From assembly GCA_963855995.1 (NCBI GenBank), contig OY979724.1, forward strand, positions 2,143,858-2,207,857: a DNA stretch of 64,000 nt, in the 5' to 3' direction. The DNA comes from Muricea muricata (Eukaryota; Cnidaria; Anthozoa; Malacalcyonacea; Plexauridae). Within the stretch, counting starts at the first letter, position 1, and every line of letters starts with the position of its first letter. The notes beneath the pieces were generated by a model. That model did not search any database. It was not told the DNA's origin and saw only the letters and a program-made list of their open reading frames with translations. Position numbers and translations under genes: made by a program. This document shows positions 42,752 through 58,868 of the stretch, in pieces.

Positions 42752-45288
42752 GGGCCGGTTGTATAAAAAAGTAGTTAAAGTTAATTGCAGTTAGCGTAGT
42801 TAGTTAACTGCACGACTTAACTGCGTTGCACAAAACGCAGTTAGTCGGATAGTTAACTAATCACGTAGTTAACATGCGTGTGGCTCGCGTGGGGCAGTTG
42901 ACATAAATTAGATTAAAATAAATTAAGTATTGTTTGTTTAAAAATGGCTAACAAATTCGATTCAAATAATTGCAGAAGAATGCGCCTCATCTGTGATAAA
43001 AGCAACCGTTATACATTTTTTCGTACAAATACAAACATTCACCATTATTGAAGAAAGTACTATTTCGTTGGTTTGTAAATTTCGACCTTAAAACTGGCCA
43101 AAACTTGTCTGGATCACTGGACGTCACATGTGCTAAATTGTGTAATTTGTTTGTGTGACTCACTTGACTGTATCGAGAGTGCCAAGCAGATTTGTGTAAA
43201 GATATTAAAATGTTTAGTTTGCAAACATATGCTAATGAAGAAAAGCGAAGTCAAGACATGTACTGGAAATGGATTACTAGATATTGGGGGACTGGTCATT
43301 GTTTATAGTGTGGGTTACACTGTCACCTATTAATTAATTAAACAAGCAGTTATCAAGCTCATGTCATAGAAGTGGTGAAATACATGTGTGACAACTTAAT
43401 GGTATCCTTTTGTAAAGCTTTTGGCTATAGGTGGCAGTTTGTTACAGAAACTACTTCAATATTTTAATGGTTTAATCAGCAAGTTTTTAGCAAGAGAAGA
43501 CATTTCTGTTTGGTGCAAACTTCCACCATGAATAATGACTGGCCCTTACAGAGTCACAGGATGAAAAATCAGATTTGCAATACATGTTCAACCCAGTGCC
43601 AAAATGCAAATTCTGTGAAGGCAAAACATTTGCTATATAGTGCAAATTTGATCATTTGAAACACATACATAAAATGAAAAACCAGATTCACACAAAATTT
43701 GCACCTGGGTGCCAAAATGCAAATGCATCAAATGTGCACAAATCATTCAAATGTGTGGCAAATTGTTGAAGCAATATCTGTCTAAAAGAAGAATATATCA
43801 GTTTTCAAATGATCAAATTTGCACTATATAATAACAAATTTGTTGCCTGCATGGCATTTGCATTTTGGCACTGGGTTGAAAATGTATTGTAAATCTGATT
43901 TTTCATCCTGTGAATTGTACTATCCTTGGTTACCAGACTGCAGAGTTGGTCAGAGTTGCCCCCAAGATTTTTTGGGGAAAAGTTTTTAGTACCCCTGGGA
44001 AGTGCTTCATTATTTAAGCAATTAAAACTTAAATCTGCCCCAAATCTCTAAATTTTACTGTGTTTGGTACCTATTTGCATGGTTACTTTTGTACTGTTTT
44101 GCACCCCTGCCCCTAGATTTTACACCTTCAAGATCTTGTAGAAAATTCTGCAGTGTAGATAAATTTATAAATAAACTCAAGTCATTTTCATCATGAAACC
44201 TAATCTGGGTTGGCCTAGATTAAAACCAACTTGGCTAATGTTGTTAAAGTTGAAAGAAATATTTCAATCTGTATGAGTTTATTCACTATTAGATGGTACA
44301 CTATATTTTTCAATATTGTGTTATACACAAGAATCAATATTTATTTGATGTGTTGTCAGATGTAACAAAAGTCAATATACAACTCATGTCACACTGTATG
44401 TATTTGTATCATGTCTGAGGTCATATTTTCCCATGTAACCACAGTTGCCAAGCTTACAGGTATTTTGATTTACTCAGTTACATTAAGTTGAATTACTCAA
44501 TTACATATACACACAAATTCAAAATGTCTGCCCAAAAAGCAACTACTCTAAAATAAGGGAAGAAAAGAAAAGAAAACAAAATTTTAATTCAGAAGAATGC
44601 AACCTACTGGTTAATATAGTTGAACAAAATTTAGACACATTACGGGGCCAATTTTCGAGCACAATAACAAATGCCAAAAAGCAAAAGTTGTGGGAAACTA
44701 TTTACTTCCCAGATTAACAGCTATGAAAAACGTACACCAATAGAAATTCGGGAAAATAGCAAAGCATGGCCCAAATTGACAAAAAAAACCCCAACAAATT
44801 CTGGGATAATGCAGTCTCAAAGGAAAACAGGTGGACGACCTGCAGCAAGACCACCAACCACTACCACTGCTAAAATTATAAGTCTTAGGCGATGAGCCTG
44901 GTTTTGCTTTGTTAGTGGTCTCACTTCCCGGTCGATGAGTGACGCTATAAAAAGCAAGGATTTTCCGCCAAATCTATAGCGTTTTAGGAGTTCTTCAACT
45001 GAGAAATCTTCCTAGGGAAGATGACAATTAAAAACTCTAGGTAAGCGTTGCCTTTCAGTACTATCTCGCTCATGAAAGTTGATCACTCTTAATACAGCCG
45101 CCATATTTAACTAGGTTTTGGGAAGTTAACTATGCCATTGAGGATAGTTAACTTTAACTACTTTTTAACTGCAGTTAACACTAACTGCTTTTTTGTACAA
45201 CCGACCTAACTACGTGGTTAACGTTAACCACTATTTAACTACTTTTTGGGTAGTTAAAAAGCAGTTAAGAGCTTTATACAACTGGCCC
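42752..45288 (-). mobile_element. Harbinger-type non-autonomous element B, empty site preserved
   Basis: It is the same element as A and C in reverse orientation and very close to C. The ends are GGGCCGGTTGTATAAAAAAG and the inverse of GGGCCAGTTGTATAAAGC. A perfect CAG duplication flanks it (42749-42751 and 45289-45291). The unoccupied target, GCAGACCAGAAGTATTATTA, survives at 46126-46145 in the duplicated flank and proves the boundaries. Confidence 0.92.
44574..44895 (+). pseudogene. Myb/SANT-like Harbinger accessory protein fragment (element B)
   Basis: The frame 44580-44717 encodes NFNSEECNLLVNIVEQNLDT, LRGQFSSTITNAKKQKLWET, then IYFPD and a stop. A shifted frame continues with INSYEKRTPIEIRENSKAWP and KTGGRPAARPPTTTTAKI. 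This is a Myb/SANT-like domain followed by the usual RRP..TTTAKI linker of such proteins. One frameshift breaks it. The N-terminal transposase piece lies beyond it on the opposite strand and is also broken. Confidence 0.7.
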
Positions 45289-45291
45289 CAG

Positions 45292-45780
45292 AAGTATTAT
45301 TAAACTATGGTAGGTAAAAACTGACCTAACCACCCCCACCTGCCCATGCATACAACCCAACACTCTCCATTCCACCCTATATTTCTCTGAATTACAGTAC
45401 ATAAACACAAATTACAGTATTATAAATTAGTATTAAATTATAGTTCAGTGAATTACAGTACATAAACACAAAAAAAATGAAATAGATTTGATTGATATAA
45501 TAAATAATTTGGATAAACGAGGATCGAGAGACCCCGATATTTGTAACAATTTTCATCTTGATATCCGTATTCTTTAATACTTTTTCTTACATCTTATATA
45601 AAAAAAGTGTTTACTGACAAATGGATTACTGAAAAGTTCCTGAAACCAGGATTCCTAGAATTCCAGTGAATTGCTCAAAACGGCAAATTCTGTTTATATA
45701 GTTTCAGATAGTGAAAGATCCCATTTTCTGCTTTTACCTGGACTAGCGACGCTGGTAAGCTAGCCCAGTTAGTTAGGTTT
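45292..45780. other. Duplicated flank of Harbinger B
   Basis: AAGTATTATTAAACTATGGT through CCACCCTATATTTCTCTGAA (45292-45390) recurs at 46137-46233. 45440-45557 duplicates 42462-42583. No gene is seen. Confidence 0.6.
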
Positions 45781-45814
45781 GCACTGCATACAAGCTTGTC
45801 ATAATATAATGCTA

Positions 45815-46085
45815 TTTCCTATGTTTTTTTTATTAACTAAGCCACAAGGGCAGGGTCACCACAACAGCGTGAGCCAATTACTGTGGGCCCATATTACTTA
45901 TCCCACCCTGTCAACATTCCCTGTGGGAGAAAACCGGAGTACCCGAAGAAAACCCACGACTTTCAGCAGAGCGTTGACTATACTCTTTTCACATGAGGAC
46001 TGGGTTCGAGTCCAACTTACTGGGGATGACCTTAGAGGTGAAAGGCGAGTGGTCTGACCACTACACCACTGAAGCCCCTATGTGA
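45815..46085 (-). mobile_element. tRNA-derived SINE, fullest copy
   Basis: On the minus strand the order is: GGGGCTTCAGTGGTGTAGTGG head with A box, CCAGTAAGTTGGACTCGAACC, GAAAGTCGTGGGTTTTCTTCG, GGGTACTCCGGTTTTCTCCC, and a 3' part ending GTGACCCTGCCCTTGTGGC. It shares both head and body with the copies at 25648 and 42588. Confidence 0.7.
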
Positions 46086-46534
46086 TTATATCATGTGATA
46101 TGACTAATAAATTATTGAAAGACAGATGCAGACCAGAAGTATTATTAAACTATGGTAGGTAAAAACCTAACCACCCCTACCTGCCCATGCATACAACCCA
46201 ACACTCTCCATCCCACCCTATATTTCTCTGAATATGGGCCACAATTATCACAAACGTAGTAGGCAACATACTGAATGATTTCCCTTAAACAACCACTTGC
46301 CCCCCTTCCACCACTACCCCTTCTTACCTAAACCCACAGCCCTGGCTAGTCCCACTGCATCCTGCAGGATGGTTACTTGCCAGAATATGAATGGCTATTT
46401 TTGCCCACTTGAATAAAAAACAATACAGCTTAATAATACAGCTTAATAAAAAACAATTTCCAGGGGGGGATTCCCTAAATGACCAAAGCTTGAGAAGTTG
46501 AGTCAAACAACATTGAAAATAATATAGAAAAGAA
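46086..46534. other. No gene; duplicated flank with empty Harbinger site
   Basis: It contains the empty target at 46126-46145 and a diverged piece of the downstream array (GAATATGGGCCACAATTATC). Confidence 0.5.
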
Positions 46535-46709
46535 TATCCGCTCATACCATGAATATATACCCACATCTATGCCAGCACAATCATGGTCTCCGTCCATGTA
46601 ACCTCACTGCCTCTCTGTCACTCCCTTTGCCCAACCTTATCTCTCCCATCCCAATCTCTAACCTCTTGAATATGGGTCATCCTGACAATCTATATACAAC
46701 CCATCCTGA

Positions 46710-46796
<87 letters not shown>

Positions 46797-48813
46797 TATC
46801 ACAAACTAAACTTTGTAAATTCAAAATATTTTTTATTACATTCACATCCCAACGTTTCGGGGCATGCCCCTTCTTCAAGGATGATTATTACAAAACTATG
46901 TAGGCTACAAACTAAATTATTATCTCAACACCTATCTCCCCCCTCCTACATAACCATCTCATTCCTACCACCTCCTTCTCACCCCAGCCCCCCCAAAAAA
47001 AAAAACACAAAAAAATTACAACACAGTGCAAGGAATTTGGCACGAATATATTTTGTACACTGAAATGCAACAACTTCAAATGCAGAACTTCAAAGACAAA
47101 GGCTCTAGTTTCAATTCTTCGCTAAAAATACCTTAATTGTACAAATTTGGTTGAATTTGACTAAACAACCCCTTCCTAAGTTAAAAAGTACAAAATATTT
47201 CAGTTAAAATATGCTTACATGTAAACGTGCAATTTCGGTCTATCAAAAGAAAAAACCCAGAAAAACTGAATTACTGAATGAATTGTATAAATTTTCGTTA
47301 ATATACGCTAAATAACCATTTTCTAAGCTTTGTAGTCCTTGAAAATAAAGTAAAAGGCCAAAATATTTGTTATAAAGCATGCTTAAATCTCAGTTGTCAA
47401 AGTTGTAAATAATATACATCTGCGACCTTCGTATTCGATTTCGGGCTGTCAAAAACCAAAAATAACTCGCTAAAAATACCTCAATTGTACAAATTTTTGA
47501 TAAAATACGCTAAATAACCATTTCCTAAGCTTTTTAGCCGTTGAAAATAAAGTAAAAGGCCAATGTTGTTCAGGAATGCTTTGATATGTTAGTTGTCAAA
47601 ATTATAAAATTAATACATTTGGCCTCCTTCGTGCATTCAACCAGTACTGGGTTGTGAAAAACCAGAAAATATTCGCTAAAAATACCCAAGTTATACAAAA
47701 TTTCCCTAGGTTACGCTAAATAAGCATTCCCAACATCTTGTAGTCGATAAAAAGAAAGGAAAAAGTCGAAACCTTGTTAATAAACCTTGTTTAAAAAGTC
47801 TTCAAAGCGAACACATGTGGCCGCCTTCGTGAATTCGGTACCGCCGCTTTGGCGTGTCAAAATCGCAAAATTTGACAAAAAAAGAACAACTTTCATAAAT
47901 TATTACCTGTAATGGGGGAACACCTGTTATACCACTTCTTTCTTGTTTTTTTCCGCCTTCTGTAAGATTGTTTTACCGGTTTTTTTTATGATTGAAGGCA
48001 CAGATGGTTGAATTAGACGTGTGGCCATCAAAAATCTTATTTCTTGTTCCCGCTTCAGCGCTCAAATCGACCGTTGATTGGTTACTCACATTAATAACTT
48101 AATTAGCTATATTTTTCTATATTCGCTCATGTGAAATACGATCAATTACGTGTAAATGATGAAATATTAATTATAATTGATTTATATTTTAAATTAATCA
48201 GTCAAATGTTACTTTGAACATTGCAAAATGAAGTTTGATAAACCTAGAAGTATTGAACTATGCTATGATTTTACCCAGCACCTACCCCCTACCCCTACCC
48301 TCATTCCAACCTCCTTCCCCCTGAATAGGTCTCATTTCATGAAAAAAAAAATCAACCAATAAAATTAAAATTTTACCGATGTTCCCCTGTCTTCTCCAGA
48401 CCAGATTTTACTACTATCTAGCACCCCACCCCCTACCTCCACCCCTACCCATCCAGACTTCAATCCCTCTGGAAAGGTCTCCTTTCCTTTCATAAAAAAT
48501 AACTCTTGAACACTTCACCATAACTCTCCAAAATTTCATCTATTACAAGGCTATGATAAGCAACAAACTGACCATGAATAATTTACACCCTCACTGCTCC
48601 TCCCCTATACCAGTAAGTCTATGTACCCCTCATGTTGAATCACAACACCTCTAAAATTTTACACTTTGCTTTAAATACAATATTTTCTGTCAAATATTTA
48701 TCCGATATATCTATGAAAACATCAAAACAGAGTGCTAAACACAATTATATGGCTGTCCCATCTCACCCTATATCTCTCTATATCAAAATCTGATATATAT
48801 ATATATATATATA
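46535..48813. repeat. Tandem array unit 1 (~2.3 kb)
   Basis: It runs from a CT-rich start (CTCACTGCCTCTCTGTC, TTGAATATGGGTCA) through TTATTACAAAACTATGTAGG to the (TA)n at 48794-48813. It matches unit 2 (50111-52479) over its length. It carries an extra ~204-bp insert (46679-46882) with (TA)n and CAACGTTTCGGGGCATGCCC. Inside each unit a sub-repeat of about 180 bp (TACGCTAAATAACCATTTTC, GTCGTTGAAAATAAAGTAAA-like) recurs four to five times. No coding region is recognised. Confidence 0.8.
46710..46792. repeat. (TA)n microsatellite
   Basis: An uninterrupted TA run of about 80 bp inside the insert of unit 1. ORFs of alternating Ile-Tyr result from it. Confidence 0.95.
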
Positions 48814-52479
<3,666 letters not shown>

Positions 52480-52821
52480 CTCCTTCCAAATTCCAATTAC
52501 ACTGCACGCCTCCCTCCAACCTCCTTCCTAACTACAACTACCACTACAAACCCACCACCTTTGCCCAACTTATTTAATTCTGTATCTCCCATCTAAACCT
52601 CTAATTCCTTGAATATGGGTCAAAATTATTACAAAACTATGTAGGCTACAAACTAAATTACTATCTCAACACCTATCTCCCCCTCCTACATAACCATCTC
52701 ATTCCTGCCACCTCCCTCTCCCCCCCCCAAAAAAAACTCCACAAAAAATCAAAACAACACAGTGCAAAGAATTTGGCACGAATATATTTTGTACACTGAA
52801 ATGCAACAACTTCAAATGCAG
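52480..52821. repeat. Tandem array unit 3, truncated by Harbinger C
   Basis: The first ~340 bp of the unit (CTCCTTCCAAATTCCAATTA to CAACAACTTCAAATGCAG) are present. The unit stops at the Harbinger C junction and does not resume after it. Confidence 0.85.
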
Positions 52822-52824
52822 CTG

Positions 52825-55308
52825 GGGCCGGTTGTATAAAGCTCTTAACTGCTTTTTAACTACCCAAAAAGTAGTTAAATAGTGGTTAACGTTAACCACG
52901 TAGTTAGGTCGGTTGTACAAAAAAGCAGTTAGTGTTAACTGCAGTTAAAAAGTAGTTAAAGTTAACTATCCTCAATGGCATAGTTAACTTCCCAAAACCT
53001 AGTTAAATATGGCGGCTGTATTAAGAGTGATCAACTTTCATGAGCGAGATAGTACTGAAAGGCAACGCTTACCTAGAGTTTTTAATTGTCATCTTCCCTA
53101 GGAAGATTTCTCAGTTGAAGAACTCCTAAAACGCTATAGATTTGGCGGAAAATCCTTGCTTTTTATAGCATCACTCATCGACCGGGAAGTGAGACCACTA
53201 ACAAAGCAAAACCAGGCTCATCGCCTAAGACTTATAATTTTAGCAGTGGTAGTGGTTGGTGGTCTTGCTGCAGGTCGTCCACCTGTTTTCCTTTGAGACT
53301 GCATTATCCCAGAATTTGTTGGGTTTTTTTTTGTCAATTTGGGCCATGCTTTGCTATTTTCCCGAATTTCTATTGGTGTACGTTTTTCATAGCTGTTAAT
53401 CTGGGAAGTAAATAGTTTCCCACAACTTTTGCTTTTTGGCATTTGTTATTGTGCTCGAAAATTGGCCCCGTAATGTGTCTAAATTTTGTTCAACTATATT
53501 AACCAGTAGGTTGCATTCTTCTGAATTAAAATTTTGTTTTCTTTTCTTTTCTTCCCTTATTTTAGAGTAGTTGCTTTTTGGGCAGACATTTTGAATTTGT
53601 GTGTATATGTAATTGAGTAATTCAACTTAATGTAACTGAGTAACTCAAAATACCTGTAAGCTTGGCAACTGTGGTTACATGGGAAAATATGACCTCAGAC
53701 ATGATACAAATACATACAGTGTGACATGAGTTGTATATTGACTTTTGTTACATCTGACAACACATCAAATAAATATTGATTCTTGTGTATTACACAATAT
53801 TGAAAAATATAGTGTACCATCTAATAGTGAATAAACTCATACAGATTGAAATATTTAAACTTTAACAACATTAGCCAAGTTGGTTTTAATCTAGGCCAAC
53901 CCAGATTAGGTTTCATGATGAAAATGACTTGAGTTTATTTATAAATTTATCCACACTGCAGAATTTTCTACAAGATCTTGGGGGTGTAAAATCTAGGGGC
54001 AGGGGTGCAAAACAGTACAAAAGTAACCATGCAAATAGGTACCAAACACAGTAAAATTTAGAGATTTGGGGCAGATTTAAGTTTTAATTGCTTAAATAAT
54101 GAAGCACTTCCCAGGGGTACTAAAAACTTTTCCCCAAAAAATCTTGGGGGCAACTCTGACCAACTCTGCAGTCTGGTAACCAAGGATAGTACAATTCACA
54201 GGATGAAAAATCAGATTTACAATACATTTTCAACCCAGTGCCAAAATGCAAATGCCATGCAGGCAACAAATTTGTTATTATATAGTGCAAATTTGATCAT
54301 TTGAAAACTGATATATTCTTCTTTTAGACAGATATTGCTTCAACAATTTGCCACACATTTGAATGATTTGTGCACATTTGATGCATTTGCATTTTGGCAC
54401 CCAGGTGCAAATTTTGTGTGAATCTGGTTTTTCATTTTATGTATGTGTTTCAAATGATCAAATTTGCACTATATAGCAAATGTTTTGCCTTCACAGAATT
54501 TGCATTTTGGCACTGGGTTGAACATGTATTGCAAATCTGATTTTTCATCCTGTGACTCTGTAAGGGCCAGTCATTATTCATGGTGGAAGTTTGCACCAAA
54601 CAGAAATGTCTTCTCTTGCTAAAAACTTGCTGATTAAACCATTAAAATATTGAAGTAGTTTCTGTAACAAACTGCCACCTATAGCCAAAAGCTTTACAAA
54701 AGGATACCATTAAGTTGTCACACATGTATTTCACCACTTCTATGACATGAGCTTGATAACTGCTTGTTTAATTAATTAATAGGTGACAGTGTAACCCACA
54801 CTATAAACAATGACCAGTCCCCCAATATCTAGTAATCCATTTCCAGTACATGTCTTGACTTCGCTTTTCTTCATTAGCATATGTTTGCAAACTAAACATT
54901 TTAATATCTTTACACAAATCTGCTTGGCACTCTCGATACAGTCAGTGAGTCACACAAACAAATTACACAATTTAGCACATGTGACGTCCAGTGATCCCGA
55001 CAAGTTTTGGCCAGTTTTAAGGTCGAAATGAAAAAATGTATAACGGTTGCTTTTATCACAGATGAGGCGCTGCATTCTTCTGGAATTATTTGAATCGAAT
55101 TTGTTAGCCATTTTTAAACAAACAATACTTAATTTATTTTAATTTAATTTATGTCAACTGCCCCACGCGAGCCACACGCAAGTTAACTACTATACGTAAT
55201 TAGTTAACTATCCGACTAACTGCGTTTTGTGCAACGCAGTTAAGTCGTGCAGTTAACTAACTACGCTAACTGCAATTAACTTTAACTACTTTTTTATACA
55301 ACCGGCCC
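52825..55308 (+). mobile_element. Harbinger-type non-autonomous element C
   Basis: The ends are GGGCCGGTTGTATAAAGCTC and the inverse of GGGCCGGTTGTATAAAAAAG, flanked by CTG (52822-52824) and CAG (55309-55311). The left 180 bp contain two successive terminus-like sequences (the second is GGTCGGTTGTACAAAAAAGC) and more than ten TTAAC/GTTAA motifs. It is nearly identical to B in the opposite orientation. The transposase start (53010, ATGGCGGCTGTATTAAGAG) is broken by a stop near 53100. Confidence 0.9.
53218..53540 (-). pseudogene. Myb/SANT-like Harbinger accessory protein fragment (element C)
   Basis: It has the same frames as in element B (SEECNLLVNIVEQNLDTLRG, then INSYEKRTPIEIRENSKAWP) on the minus strand, with the same stop after IYFPD. 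The shared stop shows that B and C derive from one already defective source. Confidence 0.7.
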
Positions 55309-55311
55309 CAG

Positions 55312-55797
55312 GCATTTAAACTTTTAGAAATTTTCCCGCTCTTTTTTCAGCCCGATTTCAGGAAACTTTTGAAAGCCAACAGGCGATGCAGGCAAATGAA
55401 ACCTTAGTATACTCTCCTTTGAAAAGGTAAAATTGTTAAACACGTTGTTTTGTACTTACAAAGAAGCATTATACAATCTTAACAATGACTAAATCAGCCT
55501 CCCTTTATCAAGTAAACCCCCATCTTCAGAAACCTCTGCTTACCGGCCTGGCGGCCTGGCGGCCTTACGCCCCCCCCCCCCCCCACCCGAAAAGGGCCTA
55601 AAAATAAGCCCCTAAAGGCTTAATAGAGAGAACATGGTATTATTAATTTAGAATTATTTAGGTAGTAGCTAAAACACGCGCATCTTCACAAAATGGGTAA
55701 AATTTAAAAAGTATTGGTCAATTTGTTGAAAAATCCTAGATCTCCAATCTTCCGAATAGCCTGTAAAACCTGCCACACTACGCCCTAAAATTGGGCC
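55312..55797. other. Upstream region of DDX49
   Basis: It contains a GGCCTGGCGGCCTTACG stretch and a C-run at 55570-55585. No TATA box is obvious at a fitting distance. Nothing else is recognised. Confidence 0.4.
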
Positions 55798-58226
55798 ATG
55801 AAATCCAATATGGCAGACGACTTGAACGAGTCTTTCGGCGATTTGGGCATAAAAACTTGGCTGGTAAAACAGTGCAGCGCGATCGGTATTAAAAAACCGA
55901 CGGAAATCCAAGCTAAGTGTATTCCCGAGATACTAAAAGGCCGAGATTGTATTGGTTGTGCTAAAACTGGAAGTGGAAAGACTGCAGTTTTTGCACTGAG
56001 CATACTACAGCATCTTTCGAACGATCCTTATGGGGTATTTGCGGTGATTTTGACTCCAACAAGGTACATATAGCCACTTAATTTCGTTGCTGAAATGCCT
56101 TGTTCTTCGCTTTCTCAAATTTTCCAAAATAACCCTTTATAGTTTCCCGAGATCCTTTAATTTTTATAGCTATTAAATTTTCATTGAAAATCAAAACTTA
56201 GCGAAAGATTTGTTGTGGGTCTCTTTATACTTAATACGAAGTAGGTTCTTATAACATAGCCTTCATATTTCACTGTAAGATTGTCTTGTTTCCTATAAAT
56301 GACACTTCCTAAAGGCAAAGCGTTTATAGTGTTGATTTCATATTCAGAGAACTAGCATTTCAAATTGGGGATCAGTTCAAGGCACTGGGCAAGCCAATCA
56401 ACTTACAAACTGCAGTAATAACAGGTGGCATGGACATGATGACACAAAGCCTTGCGCTTGCTAAGCAACCACATGTTGTCATAGCAACGCCAGGCAGATG
56501 TGCCGACCACTTGACGAGTACAGACACTTTCAACCTGCGTAAAATCAAGTACTTGGTGTTGGATGAGGCAGATCGTCTTCTGGAAGACACATTTGCAGCC
56601 GACTTGGAAGTGATATTTTCTCACGTGGCAGAGAAACGACAGACTCTGCTCTTTAGTGCGACCCTAAATGACACAATCGAAGAGCTTCGGCAAATCACCA
56701 CAACAGAGCCATTTTGTTACAGTGTACAAGATAAGTATGTAAAATATATATGTATTATATGTCTTTTCTCTCAACTGTACTGGATGGGATTTGGAATTCC
56801 ATGCATAACCCCATAAGATGACCCCTTTAAACTTTCCTTGTCATAGAGGGAAAACTGGAGTACCTTGAGAAAACCAACCCGCTGCCAGATTGACCATTCA
56901 TTTCACGAAAGCCTCAGATTAATTACTAATAATTTTAGTTTACCACTTAATTATTGATACATGTTGGTATTTTCTCAGATTGTGCGTAATTTCCAATCAT
57001 TAAGCAACAAATTTACCCTGCCTAAAAGCAAATTGGGCCCTTCATCCACTGAAGCCAATCCCTTTCACTGAAAATGACAAAACTCTGTTAAATTGAAAAA
57101 CTAGATTCATATTAACCTGACACTGCAGGGACCAATGAAAAATTTGTTGTATTCGAACTCGCATCTTCGGGTTTCTAGACCGCCGCGCTACCAATTGAGC
57201 TATCGAGTCAACTGGGATTGGTAGTGAGTCCTATCCAATTTAAGTGCATGAAATATTTTTGTGACGACTTAACGCTTGTCTTTGAGGACGCGCAGTGTTT
57301 CAATTCTATTTCAGAACCATCCTCAGAGATATAAAAAACTAGATTTATACTAATCTGACACTGTTCGAGACAACGAATTTTTCGTTGTTCTCTGCAGTGT
57401 CAGATTAATATAAATCTGTTAAATTGTTCTACCAAAATTGCAAAGATATTTTAAGGTTTTGCATCTTAGCAGAATAAACTTACCCCTTTGCAAACATGGC
57501 CACTGTTTCAACCCTAGCCTGGAGTTTCAACCCCTCGCTCATGAGATGCCATGTCGTTCACCCCATAGGATTGCAACGGTCAGTGAACTTGACCAGAAAT
57601 ACCTTCTGATACCTGATCAAGTCAAGGACTGTTACATGGTGTACATTTTACGAGAACACACGGAGAATAAGTCCGTTATAGTCTTTACCAAGACCTGCCA
57701 AAGTTGTCAAGTGCTTGCGGTGATGTTCAGAAAGATCGAGCTCCCTTGCGTCACCTTGCATTCCCTAATGTCCCAGTCACAACGATTGGCATCCCTGGCA
57801 AAGTTCAAAACTGGAATCGTGAATATCCTGGTTGCAACCGATGTTGCTAGCAGGGGCTTGGATATACCCGAGGTTGAACTAGTGTTGAACACAAATGTGC
57901 CAAGGTCTCCAGATGACTACATCCACAGAGTTGGTAGGACCGCCCGTGCAGGGCGAGGGGGTCTGGCACTGACCTTACTAACCCAGTACGACATCAAAGC
58001 ATTGCAAAACATCGAGGAGAGAATTGGAGTGAAGCTAGCTTCGTTCGAGACCAAAGAAAGCGAAGTTCTGGCATACCTGAAAGGCGTTTTGGTCGCAAAA
58101 CGCGAGGCCGAGCTGCGCGTCAGAGACAGCGGATTGTTTGAGAAGAGAAACATTCATAAGCAAAAAAGAGCAATCTTGGAAAGCGCCCGGCAAAATACTA
58201 GTCGAAAAAAGCGAAAGAAAATTTAG
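55798..58226 (+). CDS. DDX49: DDX49, DEAD-box ATP-dependent RNA helicase (3 exons)
   Basis: Exons are 55798-56063, 56348-56734 and 57569-58226, with introns GTACAT..TTCAG and GTATGT..CATAG. The joined frame is 436 aa. DDX49 (yeast Dbp8) acts in the nucleolus in maturation of the small ribosomal subunit. Motifs seen: Q-motif KKPTEIQ (32-38), Walker A AKTGSGKT (55-62), PTRELA (87-92, split by intron 1), TPGR (136-139), DEAD (161-164), SAT (192-194), [10 protein letters not shown] (307-316), [11 protein letters not shown] (337-347). The diagnostic stretch [20 protein letters not shown] and the QYDI after motif VI match DDX49. The tail is basic (KKRKKI) and shorter than in human (483 aa). The start could also be the second ATG (55810, MADDLNESF), which has the better context. 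No AATAAA was found close downstream. Confidence 0.93.
57093..57420 (-). mobile_element. tRNA-derived SINE in DDX49 intron 2
   Basis: The minus strand contains GACTCGATAGCTCAATTGGTAG (A box) and GATGCGAGTTCGAATAC (B box) at tRNA spacing. Flanking sequences CTGACACTGCAGGGACCAATG and CTCTGCAGTGTCAGATTAAT are inverted copies, so the SINE is combined with a foldback. Confidence 0.6.
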
Positions 58227-58239
58227 GAACTTGCCATTT

Positions 58240-58726
58240 AAGAACTTGCCCAAGCTAAGGCTTACGAACCATATTTATATTAGTACAGACTAACATTGTG
58301 TACAAATTGATCTTCTTACGCGATATTACATTACATCTTTCAGTAGTGAGTGGAGATCTGACTCAGCGCGAATACGTTTAAAGGCCACGTTCAAGACACG
58401 AGGTAATGTTTCCTGCAACTTGCAATGCAATTCTGACACGCAAACCACAGGCAAACACGCGTAAGTTGCCGCAAGTCTGCTGGCATCTTGTAACATACGT
58501 GTTATCAACAAGCCGATATCAGGATGCGTTCGCGAACGCATGTCTTGCGACAGGTTGCTGAGGACAAGTCTGTTGGAAGTTGTCTACAGACTTATTTCAA
58601 GTTGATTGTTAAAACTTCTTATCCACAGGATTGCTGCAAGTTGTTTCAGCAAGTTGTAACAAGTCTGCTAACGACAAGATATCATGCATGATACTTGCAA
58701 AATCATAAATCCAAAGAGCTAAAATT
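58240..58726. other. 3' region of DDX49; CAAGTTG-type repeat
   Basis: GCAAGTTGCCGCAAGTCTGC, GGAAGTTGTCTACAGACTTA and CAAGTTGTAACAAGTCTGC are decayed copies of one short motif. The minus-strand 71-aa ORF at 58326 is made of it. Confidence 0.45.
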
Positions 58727-58728
58727 CT

Positions 58729-58868
58729 GTAGTGAAGCCAGCCCGACAATTTGGTCATGCTATGCAAATTAAATCATTATTCATTTCTTTAGAAATTCAT
58801 TCCTTATACGGTCAAAAACACAGAAAAATTTGCATTTGCATGAACAAATGTCGGGCTGGCTTCGCTAC
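58729..58868. mobile_element. Short MITE with GAAGCCAGCCCGACA ends
   Basis: GTAGTGAAGCCAGCCCGACA and its inverse (TGTCGGGCTGGCTTCGCTAC) bound a 140-bp element. Confidence 0.7.

Noticed and set aside
58326-58541. 71-aa minus-strand ORF after DDX49
   Set aside because: It consists of the CAAGTTG-type interspersed repeat.
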